Assembly: GCA_963854835.1 (NCBI GenBank)
Contig: OY978528.1
Span: forward strand, 56,316,761 to 56,380,760
DNA: 64,000 nucleotides
Origin: Megamerina dolium
Taxonomy: Eukaryota > Arthropoda > Insecta > Diptera > Megamerinidae
Direction of reading: 5' to 3'
Position 1 is the stretch's first letter. Each line of letters opens with the position of its first letter. Shown here in pieces: positions 37,397 through 48,891 of the stretch. Made by a program: the position numbers and the translations under genes. The notes beneath the pieces were generated by a model. It made no database searches, had not been told where the DNA came from, and worked only from the letters and a program-made list of their open reading frames with translations.

Positions 37397-40300
37397 TATA
37401 TATCTATACATATTAGGACCTGTGTACGTTACACAATAAGTTGTTGAATCGTTTTTGGATACCTTCTTCAAATTTCAGTGGTTGAATGTTTTTAAATTAA
37501 TAAACAAATTGCGGAAAAGTAGAGAATCGCAGTGTTTAAGAGTGATGAAAATATGGAAAATAGTCCAACGTAACTCTCAAAGTTCAGAATTTTGTACAAA
37601 CTTATGTACTGAGTTTGGCCGAAGTTGAAGGTGAATATTTGTTCGAGCTCTATAATAAAGAAATTTATTAGTGATTAAAATACGCCTAATGACCAAATTT
37701 TCTCCATTATCTTCAGTATTCGTTCCAAATTCAAAACAAGCAGCAAAAATGTCCGAAAAAAGCAATGTTTCTTGAGGTTGAAGAGAAAACCAGGCTCGAT
37801 GGTAGAAATCCGACGGAGATAATGTGACTACTTGGAAGATGTAAGTTGTAAGGCAGAATTTTAAAATCTCTCATAGAGAGAGCGTTTTTCAAGTTAGTAC
37901 CCGTGTTAAGAATGAATATGCAAGATTAAAACAGTTTTTTTTTCAACGTGACCTCATTTAACACCATAAACTTTATCAACGTTTCGTGGTGAATCACGGG
38001 CAGTAGATTCTTTAAGTTTACGTCCCTTCGAATTCAAAAATACCATCGTTTATGAAATTTTTGGTCGTCTTTGCCTTACTTGGAGCAGATTGATGTCGAG
38101 CATATAAAATTGTATCCAGGTTACTTCAACTGCAACAATTTTCCTTCTAAACTCAAAAATAGTTGAAGAAGCGATATTTTTGAGGTTAGAGAGAAACTTG
38201 GGTATAGCGGCCGAAATCCGAACATGGATATCAATTCGGCAGATCAAAAAATAAGATAATGAGATTACTGTGATTCGTCGAACTTCATTTTTTTTTATTG
38301 TGGGCTGTGATATTTATTGTACGATGCTCTACCACCAACTTCAGTCTTCGATGTGAAGTTGTAATTCGTAAATGGGTATCTAAATATTTCTCTAAAAATA
38401 CTTTTTCAACGCCATCTCCTTTTAGGTCGATATATTAACTCCTCATTTCGTGGTAAAACAGCGTTGTTCTCTAAGCCAAATGGAAACTTCTATTCTAAAT
38501 TTTTTTAAGTTAAATATGTCCAATTTTTTAACGTAATATTTAATGCCGGTGATTGCTTCACATTTCTACAAGAGGTCGAATTCAAAAATATTGCCGTTAT
38601 TATTTGGTTTTCGCGCCCAACAGCAACGCCATTTTCGCTCAGCATCGCTACCTGTTTTCAAACACGACTACTTATTGATCGTACCTCTTAAACGTTGTTT
38701 TCTTTTATGCGGTTTCAACGAATTTATTTATCATCGATTATTGTTATTTTAACTTCCATATTTGTAAAACTGAATAAGCTCTACCACATTGTTATTAAGT
38801 TAAAAATGACCCCCATTTAATAACACATTTACGAGTATATGGGTTAAAATATTTAAATTACCATTCCTTGATATGCATGTAATCCAACAATTGAATGGGT
38901 ATTGAATTGGTTTTACATATTTACAAGATAGAATTGAACTGATTTATTAATAAACATCGGAAAGAGTTGTTCAAATGTATTGCGCAAGAATTAATTTATT
39001 AAACTTGTTAGGCATCGACTAGATACTTAAAATAATTACCCACATAGTGCTAATGTGTATAAGTACAAAAAATAGATATTCATACATACATAGTTTATTT
39101 CAATTACCTTGTGACTGTAATAACATTTGTAATAATCTCACTTTGAATCACGTTCCTTTCATTCTTCCTTGACTTGGGTTAGGGTATTTGCTTGAATTGC
39201 CTGCAGTGAAAAACACTTTACAAATTTTATGCCACAACAGTTCAAATTTGCTGTATACATACATATACAGACAGTGGTATAAAATCGTTTAAGTAGTTCC
39301 GTGATATGAGTAAGCTCCATCCGCTAGAATTGATGAAGTCATAAAACGGAAGTCACCCTTGCCTTTTGTAAAGATGTACGTTTGTGTGTGTTTATTTATC
39401 TTTTTATTGTGGGCTGTTGAAACAGGCTGCCACCAACAACTCGCACATGAATATATTTAATATGGAAAAACAAGCTGCTGGCAGCATCAAGAAGCAGAAG
39501 GCATGCCTATCCACATGCAAATGATCAAAAGTATGAAAGTACCAACCCTTCATTTGAATACGTAAACACATACACTTGTAAATGTGTTTATAAAATGGAG
39601 GAAGAATAAAGTTAGCACACTTGATCCATGGTAGAAATCACTCACCGTCCAACTTGATGCCATCCAATTCGGTTTTTTGTTTCTCCCTGCATCCAGATCC
39701 ATTACCAACCCGTGGGAGCCAGAGGGTGTACTTATTATTATTGCTCTGTTGTTCCTTTATGAGTTTGGCAATTTGTTTGCTATTATAACGGTATTTGCAT
39801 TTTGTTTAAACGTGTTTTTGAACACGGCATATATACACAAATAAACACCAAGCAACACATCCAAACAAAACAACACAAACACTGAGTAATCGGCTGTGGA
39901 GATTGTAGCCTTTTTATTGGGGGAGCAATTCACAATAAAGGCAACAAACAGAATATGGCCTTTGCTTACCGTGGGCACACTAATACACATGCACACACAC
40001 ACGCACACACACTGAATTGTGGGAAAGTGAATGTAAATGAATAAAGCTGATGTTCAAGTTGGTGGAAATTGAATAAATGAAGCTACTGATGCCAATGACA
40101 ATGTCGTTGATGTGGTGGGGCCGCTATTGTATTTAAGTATATGTGTAGATTAGTACATGTTTATAAACAAGTAGGATAAACGCTTTTTAAATTAGCGTGC
40201 AATTTATTACGGTCAAATAATATGATGTTAAATAACAAGGAGAGAAAATACCACAAACGACAATAATGCATGAACATAAAATAAAACATGGTGAGTATCT

Positions 40301-40743
40301 ACCTATAAAATATAACAATAAGGACTTGAATGTGTTGTGTTGTCTTACAAGACCAAAACAGAAGTAAACAAAAAAAGTAGAAAGTAGCAAATGTGATAAA
40401 TATGAAATGTGATTATTATGGTTATTGTTTTTCTACTGTTTGTGGCTTGCTCTCCCACTTGATCTGGCTTATTTTATACGTACTCGTTCATATGAATATA
40501 TGGTATGCCTGTATGGACGTATCTTTTGTATGTAAGAATTTTATACCACAAATATATACATATATATGTAACAAATTAGTCAAATATAGGAAGGAAATTA
40601 TGGAGTGTACTATTTACGTGTTGAAGTTTATGTTTATTATGTCTATTAAGGAAATATAATTTGGCGATGCATCAGGGCGAGTCTTTACAAAACAAGAGTT
40701 ATCACATTATTTTAATTTCATTAAATTGTATTTTTCATTTTAG
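37397..40743. other. Stretch without a firmly supported gene
   Basis: Between 37450 and 38760 words such as TTCTTGAGGTTGAAGAG / TTTTTGAGGTTAGAGAG and CCGAAATCCGA / AGAAATCCGA suggest diverged internal duplications of an unknown repeat. A candidate minus-strand exon at 39646-39745 is listed separately. A CA-rich run lies near 39980-40010. Confidence 0.35.
39646..39745 (-). CDS. Possible internal exon, unrecognised
   Basis: A 100-nt minus-strand block opens after ACAACAG and ends at a consensus donor GTGAGT. It is open in one frame: NNNKYTLWLPRVGNGSGCRE, then KQKTELDGIKLD. Composition is more GC-rich than its neighbours. The acceptor has a weak pyrimidine tract, no partner exon was found on either side, and the protein is not recognised. 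Chance or a transposon fragment remains likely. Confidence 0.22.
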
Positions 40744-40980
40744 AGTCTTGTTATTTGCGATACAGTTCGCCCAGCATTACACCAACTTTCTAGAGCTGCC
40801 AAAATGGACATCTGTTTCAGCGATGGTATTATCGTTCGACCTAAATCTCTTTATGATGAGCCACTGCCGGTTAATGTATTGCACAATGTTCATCTGTCGG
40901 TCAAAAATGGTCAAAATGAATGTAATAGTAAAAAAATTAAATTAATAATACATCAAACGAAAGAGAGAACAATCAAATAA
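40744..40980 (+). CDS. Candidate 3'-terminal coding exon of an unrecognised gene
   Basis: After an excellent acceptor (TGTATTTTTCATTTTAG) a frame runs 78 codons to TAA at 40978-40980. It reads SLVICDTVRPALHQLSRAAK, MDICFSDGIIVRPKSLYDEP, LPVNVLHNVHLSVKNGQNEC and then a Lys-rich tail ending KERTIK. The upstream codon in frame is the TAG of the splice site, so the frame opens exactly at the acceptor. The first part is strongly codon-like and balanced in composition, unlike chance AT-rich frames. I do not recognise the family, and no membrane segment or zinc motif is visible. Upstream exons were not found; a long intron would hide them. It might also be a fragment of a mobile element. Confidence 0.42.
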   Translation, partial: SLVICDTVRPALHQLSRAAKMDICFSDGIIVRPKSLYDEPLPVNVLHNVHLSVKNGQNECNSKKIKLIIHQTKERTIK

Positions 40981-41009
40981 TAATCAAATTTCGTTCAAAA
41001 TATTTGACT

Positions 41010-41042
41010 TGGGTCAAGGGACACATTGTGTCCCTTGACCCA
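41010..41042. other. Perfect 15-bp-stem hairpin, 3-nt loop
   Basis: TGGGTCAAGGGACAC (41010-41024), loop ATT, and the exact reverse complement (41028-41042). It lies 30 nt after the stop codon of the candidate exon at 40744-40980, inside its presumed 3' untranslated region. There is no T run after it, so it is not a bacterial-type terminator. The stem has 8 G-C pairs. Confidence 0.85.
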
Positions 41043-41119
41043 ACCACTATTTATATTTTTCACTGGTTTTCAACATTAGATTTTGCTGAGCTATTGAAGC
41101 GACCTTCAAAAATTAGTAA

Positions 41120-41457
41120 AGAAAAAATAAATATGTGTCACTTTAAGCCAAGAAGGGCTCGTTGACCTAGCTTCTCTTCCATTACTATTGTGCGTGTTAA
41201 ATTTTGGACAGTATTAGAAGGAACGTACTTATTTTAGCCGGTTCCGAACGGCAGAATTCTTGCGACATAACTTTTTCTGGTAAATTTACTATGGTAAATT
41301 GTATTGCCGGAAGAATTGCCAATTGATTGCCGACAGGTGGGTACCGTTCGAAAGAAAAATCTTTACGATATAAAATTTGTTATACTTCAGCCTGGGATTG
41401 AACCCACGACCTACAGATCAGAAGGCCAAGACACTAACCATTGAGCCACGGCACCCA
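41120..41457 (-). mobile_element. tRNA-derived SINE, copy 3 (minus orientation)
   Basis: On the minus strand: GGGTGCCGTGGCTCAATGG, TTCTGATCTGTAGGTCGTGG and GTTCAATCCCAGGC (head), then CTTTCGAACGGTACCCACCT, GCAATTGGCAATTCTTCCGG and TTCGGAACCGGCTAAAATAA, with an AT-rich end. A region around GGTAAATTTACTATGG is short of the family pattern. The flanks CTTCAAAAATTAGTAA (41104-41119) and CTTCAAAAACTAGCAA (41458-41473) match at 14 of 16 positions, a clear target-site duplication. Its 3' end places an AATAAA on the plus strand near 41126. Confidence 0.88.
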
Positions 41458-42009
41458 CTTCAAAAACTAGCAAGTGATGTTTAATTAGAATTTATTAAGG
41501 TACTTAATCATATATACTGGATTCTTCGATTTCCAATTGATATGTAAATATTTTTCACGATTTTTTTAGAAGAGACAAATGTTCCTACAATTTTTTATTT
41601 GAAACAAGAAAGAACTTCTGTGTCAGAAGATGGGTTTTAAGCGCTGTTCAATTCGAGAATTTTCGACAATAAAATTGCAAATAGATACATTCGACCGAGC
41701 ATCGTGGTGAGGGAACGTTTTTCACCTTTGCCAAACTTATGATCTTCGCTCGACTTTTAAAACGGCAGCACATCACTTAATACAAAACGTTTATATTTTT
41801 TTTCCACGAATTTAATAAGAATCATTCAATACTTGTTCTCATTTTTGGCGTTGATTTCTAATTTTTTCTGCTCAATCGACTGAATTATCCATTTTAAAGT
41901 TGCTTTATAAATAGTGTGAGTAGTGAATCATTAAACAAAAAACAAAACGCTGAATCCAAAAAGGTATTTTATCCGCAATCCAGTTGTGGATGGTTAAGTG
42001 ATAAAGAGA

Positions 42010-42075
42010 GCGGTCAAGTACCACGTACTGGAGAACCTGTTTGCGATTGAAATTTTCGACTGGGGCTAGTTAGTT
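42010..42075 (+). pseudogene. Short relic of the GTAA-tailed LINE, C-terminal end
   Basis: AAGTACCACGTACTGGAGAA, CCTGTTTGCG and ATTTTCGACTGGGGCTAGTTAG align with the LINE end at 28245-28305 (AAGTACTGGAGAACCTGACG, TTTCTAACTGGCGCCAGCTAG). Only about 65 bp are recognisable. Confidence 0.5.
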
Positions 42076-42085
42076 AAAATTTAAT

Positions 42086-44818
42086 AAATAAAGTTAAATA
42101 ATTTATTTAAATTGAAAATTGTTTGCGAACGTAAATAATAGAAATGTGATTTTAAGAATTAGATAATTAAATACAATTTGATATACAACTTGTGCCAAGA
42201 AATATGAATGTCGTCTACATAAGGAATCTGTTGGCAGTTTTATACTAGTATATTCTATGTAATTATACCGTGATCACACGTGTCTTCTGCATTACAAACA
42301 GCAAGCTTAGCAAATGTGTAAAATGCAAGCGCATATGTATACACTCGTTTGCAAGAATATGTTCCACCTTGTTAGCGCATTCGAGCTGAAAACGTATGCA
42401 ACTAGAAGTACTATGTACATATTTTGGACTATGGCAACGTACATATGCAGAAATTAGTTCCAATCACAATAATGGCAGTACTGCGAGTATGACTACGCGT
42501 GTATCTATATAACGTACATATATATTTATATGACATAAGAAAACAAAAAACAATTTAAAAGAACCCAACAAAACTGAATGCATATGTATTATAAAAACAC
42601 TAATGACCTGTACATACTTGTGTGATAACTTATGCTAAAATGAGTTAGCAGCATAGAAACGTACGCCAAACGACAGCGTAACTAATTATGGAGTGCGTCT
42701 TTTTACAATTTCCGCCATTGTTACCAAACGATATTGTTTTTAAACAACAATATTTTTCATTTACCATAAATATAGAAGGCAAATATACATAGTACCTATG
42801 GTACATCATCAACAATATCCAGTACAAATAGCAATATCCAAAACCACCACCACCACTACGAGCATCACCACTAAACATCTTACAAAACCTTGTTGACTTT
42901 ATTTAACCAAAATCTCAATCAGCATTAGAATTGTATGTGTTCATAGTGCTTCCCATGAGATTGTTACCACGCTATAATACACGCTTTTATGATTGTTCAG
43001 CATCAAGCCATAGCAAATTTGTACAGAGCATAACGAATTCCTTGGCACAATTCAATGAGAATCATAAGCAATAGAAAATGAAAAAAACCAAATGCAAAGT
43101 AAAGTATTCATCATAAATGATATCAAGTTAACTAGGGTAGCTTCATAAAAATTCTAAATGCCATGCTTACGAACGAACATGATGATTGCTCACTCATTCA
43201 TTTTTTTCTGCTCGTTCAAGAGTTGCGATACAAATGAGCCTCAACGAATTACATTGATTTTGCGTATCCAAATCAGCATTAGATAGGCTGAGGAAATATT
43301 CTAAATTCTCACAGGATCGTTGATATATTAATTTATGTACGTATTCGTATATACTCGTATGTGAAATTGATATTTTTTCGGCTTTGTTCTCATGATGAGA
43401 TTATCTTGTTAACATTGTTATATGCAATTTTGATGTTAGAGGAAATTGTAAATGAAATTATCTCGCATTAGAACATCTTTGAATCGAATATGTTCGAATC
43501 GTTTGCTTGTAATTTGTTAAAAAGATTTGATAAATGTGGTCACACTTAAAGTGTTAAGACACGTGCATCATGTTCATCACTATTGTTGTCATTTCATATG
43601 TCCAATGTTGTACTTCTTGTTTAAATGTCACAAAAAGTGATTAGTAATTGAAAAGTATTGAAATTAAACAGTTTAATGGTCTGTTCTTTCAACGAATGTG
43701 TATCACGGTCATTCGATTCGTGTAAGATCGTGGAATATATATAAATTGTTTTTTTAAAAATTGCTTTGAACAAAGCTCGTTTTATGTTTCGTAATATCAA
43801 TCGAAGCTATAACTGAAATTGTGTTTATGACCCATCAGGACTTCATTTGAAACACCGGTTCATCCACCGCAAAGGCATTTTTTCAGAAAGACAAAACTTT
43901 GTTCTCTCAAACGGTGTTTAGATGTTGGTAAACAAAATGCCCTAAAACACCCGATTATATATGGTACAGGTTCATTCAAGTTTTAGTCCTTCAGATTTGC
44001 TAGTATCAAATATGTGTCAATGTGTCAACCGATTCTCAAAGAAAACAAAGAGTCGTAATATTTGGAGAATTCTACAAAAATTGCACTTTGAACTGATGAA
44101 AGCCATGATATTCATTCCTAAAGAAGATTTAATTTCAGAATGATCAAGTAAAGGTTATGCCGAAAAATTTTATTAAAATTTGAGCTAGCGTTGGACGGTG
44201 ATAATGAAGATGTTACAACGTATAGCCATCTTCTAAGCAGAACCAACAATTTGTCCCTTTAGATAGTCCCGTTTTATAAAGTTGGTATCTAAGGTCAAGA
44301 TGATCCAATAAATACATAGGATGTATGAAATATGAAGTCTAATTTGTTTAAATTTGAATAACTTGTAACCGTATTTGGTGTGGTGAGCTCTTTGCCTTGC
44401 CTAAAACTAAGGATTTTATTACAGTATGTGTTTTAGATGTTTTATTTTCCAATTCAGCTCTAAACGAATGAGCTCGTAAAATACCATGTAATTACAAGGT
44501 ATGGTTCCTATCAGTACTGCGTAGCCTACGTTTCATGGCATCTGTAAATATCTCAAATTTGTATACACTTTATCGGGATTCAAGAGGGATTATTTAACTT
44601 ATACTCACCTTCTTGTTTAATGCATACTATTTGAAGATTCAAACAATTTTACTTATTTGTTGTCAGGAATTAGTATTAAATTTTCACAATAAAATTTTAA
44701 TTCACAATACTGTCCATCAGCATGAAAAATACCCTAAATAGTCTTGATCCTAAAACAGCAAACAATATGTTGTATGTTGTCAATAACCTCAACATTTTTT
44801 TGAAGACTATTCTAATCT
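42086..44818. other. Stretch without a supported gene
   Basis: AT-rich DNA with CATATGTA words. A frame at 43961-44143 (+) was considered as a transposase tail but shows no catalytic motif. Near 44460-44560 GC rises slightly without a recognisable domain. Confidence 0.4.
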
Positions 44819-45183
44819 GGGTGACGTAGCTCAGTGGGTAGTGTATTGGCCTTCTGATCTGTAGGTCGTGGATTCAATCCCCTGCTGAAGCATAACATAT
44901 TTAATGTCGAAAAGGATTTCCTTTCGAACGGTACCCATCTGTTGGAAAGCAATTGGCAATTCTTCTGGTAGTAACATTTGCCATGGAGAAGTTTCTAAAA
45001 GAACTGTGTGACAAAGCTCAGAAGAAGTGATGTCGCAAGAGTTCTGCTCTTCGGAACCGGTTAAAATAAGTATGTCCCTTCTAATACTGTCCAAAATTTA
45101 AAACGCACATCAGTACTGGAAGAGAAGCTCGGCCAAAGAGCCCTTCGGGGCTTTAAGTGCTCCATATTTATTTATTTTTATTC
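44819..45183 (+). mobile_element. tRNA-derived SINE, copy 4
   Basis: Starts GGGTGACGTAGCTCAGTGGG (A box TAGCTCAGTGG). It then has TTCTGATCTGTAGGTCGTGG and ATTCAATCCCCTGCTGAAGC (B box slightly changed), then GAACGGTACCCATCTGTTGG, GCAATTGGCAATTCTTCTGG, CTCTTCGGAACCGGTTAAAA and GCCCTTCGGGGCTTTAAGTG, ending ATATTTATTTATTTTTA. Full length, about 365 bp. Flanking TATTCT words give only a weak target-site duplication. Confidence 0.9.
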
Positions 45184-46025
45184 TTTTTGAAAATGTTAAC
45201 GATTTTGGTTTTAAAAGGATTAATCAGTAATAATTCTAAATACAGCCTATAGTTTAGATGGGCTTGGCGTGATGGGTTAGAGCCGTTCGCAATTCACAGA
45301 AAGTTAAAAATAAAATTAAAAGTTATTTGTAATCTAGAATATAGTATATTGTGCTCTTCACAGCTTGCGAATAAATGAAAGTGAAGGATGAAGTATCGTA
45401 GAGATCATCAACAGTGAAGCCTTAACGAATTTATCTAATAAAATATTTTGCGATTTAATGATATATCACTTTGCATATAGTTTAACAGTTTTATTTTTAT
45501 TCAATAACTTTGAATAAGCTATACCAATTATAATAAGTATTTATATTCAAATATAATACAATATATAATATATTTATAATACTACAATATGGCAACTCAA
45601 CTATACAATATGACATCACGTTACCTAAATTTTTTTTATATATAATAAACGCTAACTAACTTCTTAAATACAAATGACTATCTTTCAACATATACACTTG
45701 GATTAAAGGAAAAATTGCACTATTCAAACTATTTTACATAGGCATATATAATTAGACCGAAAATATCTTCAATAAAATTAATATCACAATTGCATGATCA
45801 ACAGTGGAATGTTGGGGGAAAAAATTATAAAAAATATATGAACTAAAACACAACATGCGTTCAATTTTAGCTCTTAATTTTGAAAGTGGATCGAACTAAA
45901 GCTAGAACTAGAACTAAAGCTGTTTTAATCCACTTCAAAAATGAATGGCTCAATTTGTTGCCTGCAGCAAGAATAAAAATGGTTAAATTATCGATCGTTT
46001 AAAAGTATCCGAAGAAATGCTTGGA
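45184..46025. other. 3' flank of the zinc-finger gene
   Basis: AT-rich DNA on the 3' side of the minus-strand gene. On the minus strand AATAAA words lie at 45490-45495 and 45496-45501, about 530 nt after the stop codon, and are candidate polyadenylation signals. A CTAGAACTAGAACTAAAGCT-like short repeat lies near 45895-45920. Confidence 0.4.
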
Positions 46026-47396
46026 TCATTTATTAACACTAGAGATACGTGCAGCATGATGACGATTGACATTACCGCCGCCAACATTGATGAAATCATT
46101 GGATGATGAACCATTTGGTACTTTCGGTGTCTGATCACTTTCTTTATCCTGATGAGCAGTCATGTGCCTTGTTAAATGATGGCGTTCGCGAAAAGTCTCT
46201 TGACACACTGAGCACTTGAGTTTTTCTTCCCGTTTACGACGATGTGGATCACATTGCACCTCACTTTTATGATGTGAACGCATATGATAGACAAGATCAC
46301 TGGTCATGCGGAAGCTAATGTTGCATTTGGCACAAACATTCTGAGCGGTTAACGTGAATGTGGAAGCCAAAGTGGGTGGTATTAGGGTAGAGAGAATGGC
46401 AGCGGCGGCAGGGTTTTGCACAATACGTGGTAATTCGGGTGGTCCAACTGCGGCAAAAGGATGTGCTGCACCTGGGGGAAACGGAAATCCGGGATAGGCG
46501 GGTAGAAAGTCAGGCGTAGCCACTGGTGGACTGTTGGTGTGATTACCATTGATAACAGTTGTCATTGGCGGACGATAGAATAACTGTTGTTTGATGCGTT
46601 GCGCCTGGAGTGCCTGCACATGATTGACCGTTTGAAAGGCTCCATTGAATTGATATTCCGGACGAAAGTTTTGATAGATTATATTTGGATTAATGCATTG
46701 CGGTCCAGAATTATTGCTGCCGTTGGAGAGACTTCCGTTGCCACTATTCGTGCGTGGCGGTGTAGTTGCTACAGGAGGACTCATTGAAGGGCAGCTCAGC
46801 TGATCGGGGCTCAGTGGTGGTGCTGGCTGAACAGGTGACTCCAAACGAGTTGATGCAACCTTTGTAAAGGCGCTCTTCATAGGCAACGAATCACATTCGC
46901 CGGCAGGTATGACAACACTTGGATCATCATAGATGCGAGGTGAGCGACGTATCGTAATCTGAGGATAACGCCGTGCCTCGTGCATATTGAATATTTCATT
47001 GTGCTCCTGTTGATGCTGTTGTGAACGTGGTGACAAATCCGTCGGACATTGATGACGCTCTGCGAGAGCATCTGTTGGCAGACGTGCTTGTTTCTCGGCT
47101 TGCTTCTGTTTAATGCGTTCATCGGGCATCATTAGGAATGCAACATCGAATGAACGTTTCAATGTGGATTTTACACTGGTCAAATTTGTTGTTGTGATTG
47201 GCGAAATTTGTGCGCTGTCATTATGATTATTACTGCTATTGTTATTATTGTTGTTGGTGTTTATATTTGCAGGATTTGGAGATGTTGGTGATGGTGTGGT
47301 GGAAATATGAATATCAGCACGTTGTGGCGAAGTGTCAGGCGGTGACGCTTGATGATGTGATTGATGATTGATTATATTATCCATGATCATGTTCAT
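46026..47396 (-). CDS. PRDM8/ZNF488-like two-finger C2H2 protein, no PR domain
   Basis: A 456-aa intron-less frame. TAA stands directly before the ATG on the minus strand, so the protein does not extend upstream without splicing. Residues 1-70 are low complexity (His/Ser/Pro, Asn run at 48-53). A conserved-looking block RSFDVAFLMMPDERIKQKQA lies at 81-100. The middle is rich in Pro/Ser/Asn with PAYPGFPFPPGAAHPFAAVG at 299-318. Finger 1 is CAKCNISFRMTSDLVYHMRS then HH (C355, C358, H371, H375/376); finger 2 is CSVCQETFRERHHLTRHMTA then H (C395, C398, H411, H415). The sequences and 23-residue linker (HKSE, then RRKREEKLK) match the C-terminal finger pair of vertebrate PRDM8 and ZNF488, which are nuclear repressors in neural cells. 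That role is inherited by inference only. Like ZNF488 it lacks a PR/SET domain. Upstream non-coding exons are likely but not placed. Confidence 0.88.
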   Translation of the reverse strand: MNMIMDNIINHQSHHQASPPDTSPQRADIHISTTPSPTSPNPANINTNNNNNNSSNNHNDSAQISPITTTNLTSVKSTLKRSFDVAFLMMPDERIKQKQAEKQARLPTDALAERHQCPTDLSPRSQQHQQEHNEIFNMHEARRYPQITIRRSPRIYDDPSVVIPAGECDSLPMKSAFTKVASTRLESPVQPAPPLSPDQLSCPSMSPPVATTPPRTNSGNGSLSNGSNNSGPQCINPNIIYQNFRPEYQFNGAFQTVNHVQALQAQRIKQQLFYRPPMTTVINGNHTNSPPVATPDFLPAYPGFPFPPGAAHPFAAVGPPELPRIVQNPAAAAILSTLIPPTLASTFTLTAQNVCAKCNISFRMTSDLVYHMRSHHKSEVQCDPHRRKREEKLKCSVCQETFRERHHLTRHMTAHQDKESDQTPKVPNGSSSNDFINVGGGNVNRHHAARISSVNK

Positions 47397-48891
47397 TTAG
47401 TTTAAATTTTTTTTATGTTTTAAAATAATTTTCAACACATATACACATACGAGTACTCATATACACAATTACAAATCACTATAGTTTTTGTTAGTTAAAC
47501 TTTTTATTTTTGAAAAAGATTTCTTCTTCTTTTGGTATTTTTGGCGTTCCGACGATTTCGAAATCTAACAGAAGACTGCTGCTCCGTGACAATCTGTTCC
47601 TCTTTAAGTAGATTTACACACGAATGCCACCATCACCACCACCACCACCACCTCCTCACACACTTGTCTCTCTTCATATATTTTTCGATTTCATATTGTT
47701 GCATTCAAAACACACAGTACTCGCACATCTGTGCTGATTCTATGTTTGGAATTCGGAGTAAAAATAAAAAAGAAAACTATAAGCTCACGCTATGCGAAAA
47801 AAAATATATATACAAAGCATTAGCAACACCCTTATGTTGCATGTATTCTCAATGTAAAATACATACATATGTATGTTGAGTTGAATCAAATCACATCCTG
47901 GTGCTACTCTAACATGCTCTTGCGTTGTGGCAGGCATGCAGATATGCAGGAGTTTTTTCATTGTTCATGCATGCTTCTCTATTCTGTTATGTAGTCGTAT
48001 GCATTGTATGTATATGTTGGTAAACAGCCCATCTGCTTTCGAAGTTACCAACATATTCTCTGGTTTTATATTATATGGGAGAGCTATTGTAGACTCGTTC
48101 TGCTGGTTGGTTGATAAGTTGGAAATTTCGAAAACGTATTTTACTCTTTGTTCGTGATGATGTGGCGTGGCAGTGATGGTTCTAATTGTGGTGGCGTTAA
48201 ACATAGGAGTGCAGTGGATGAATGGCACTTGTTATAGTAAATACCAATGCGTCGGAAACTGTTCTTAGGTCCCAAAAAAAAATTGTCTCTAGAAATATGG
48301 TCATATATTCGGGGTTTTTTTCATTTTGTTTATTTTGAGCGCAGAACATTATCAATGCATGTTCATGGTCTGAGTCTATTAAAAAATTAATAAATTAATT
48401 CATTATATTTTATTTTGGGCTTCTTTGTGAATTAAATAATTCAGCAGTCACCCAAATTTTGTATTTGACAATAATTTTAAGGCCCATATCTATGAAATAG
48501 TTGGGAATATTCCATATTTTCTACCAGCGAAATACAGCCCAAGTATAAAACCTCATATTAAAAGTATTTTAGGGTTAAATGTCATACAAAAAATAAATTT
48601 TTTTCGAATTTGCCAAGAAATTTTTCGGAAATGATTGATAGTTTGAACGTTTTTCATTTTCCATTTTGTCTTCTAAGAAAATGCAGCCCAGGTCTAAATA
48701 GAAATAATACGAGTATAATTCATTAAAAGAAAGCATCAAAGCATATTCTGAGAGCAATTAAAAAATTTGAAAAATAATGCTATATTTTTATTTATATTTA
48801 AATAATCCAGCAGTCCCTTCATGAGATACCATTACCCAAAAAATACCCAATATTTTAAAAAAAGTCAACGTTTTGGCACATTTCATCTGCA
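47397..48891. other. 5' flank of the zinc-finger gene
   Basis: Presumed promoter or 5' untranslated region of the minus-strand gene. Contains a CAC/CCA-rich run at 47630-47655 and CATATGTA words. A possible splice acceptor for a leader exon (CTAAC followed by ACTATAG on the minus strand, near 47480) is weak. No TATA box can be assigned with confidence. Plus-strand frames here read through repeats. Confidence 0.35.

Noticed and set aside
47532..47879. Plus-strand frame of 115 aa upstream of the zinc-finger gene with a His run.
   Set aside because: The His run is a CAC/CCA repeat; the frame has no motif and overlaps the likely promoter of the minus-strand gene.
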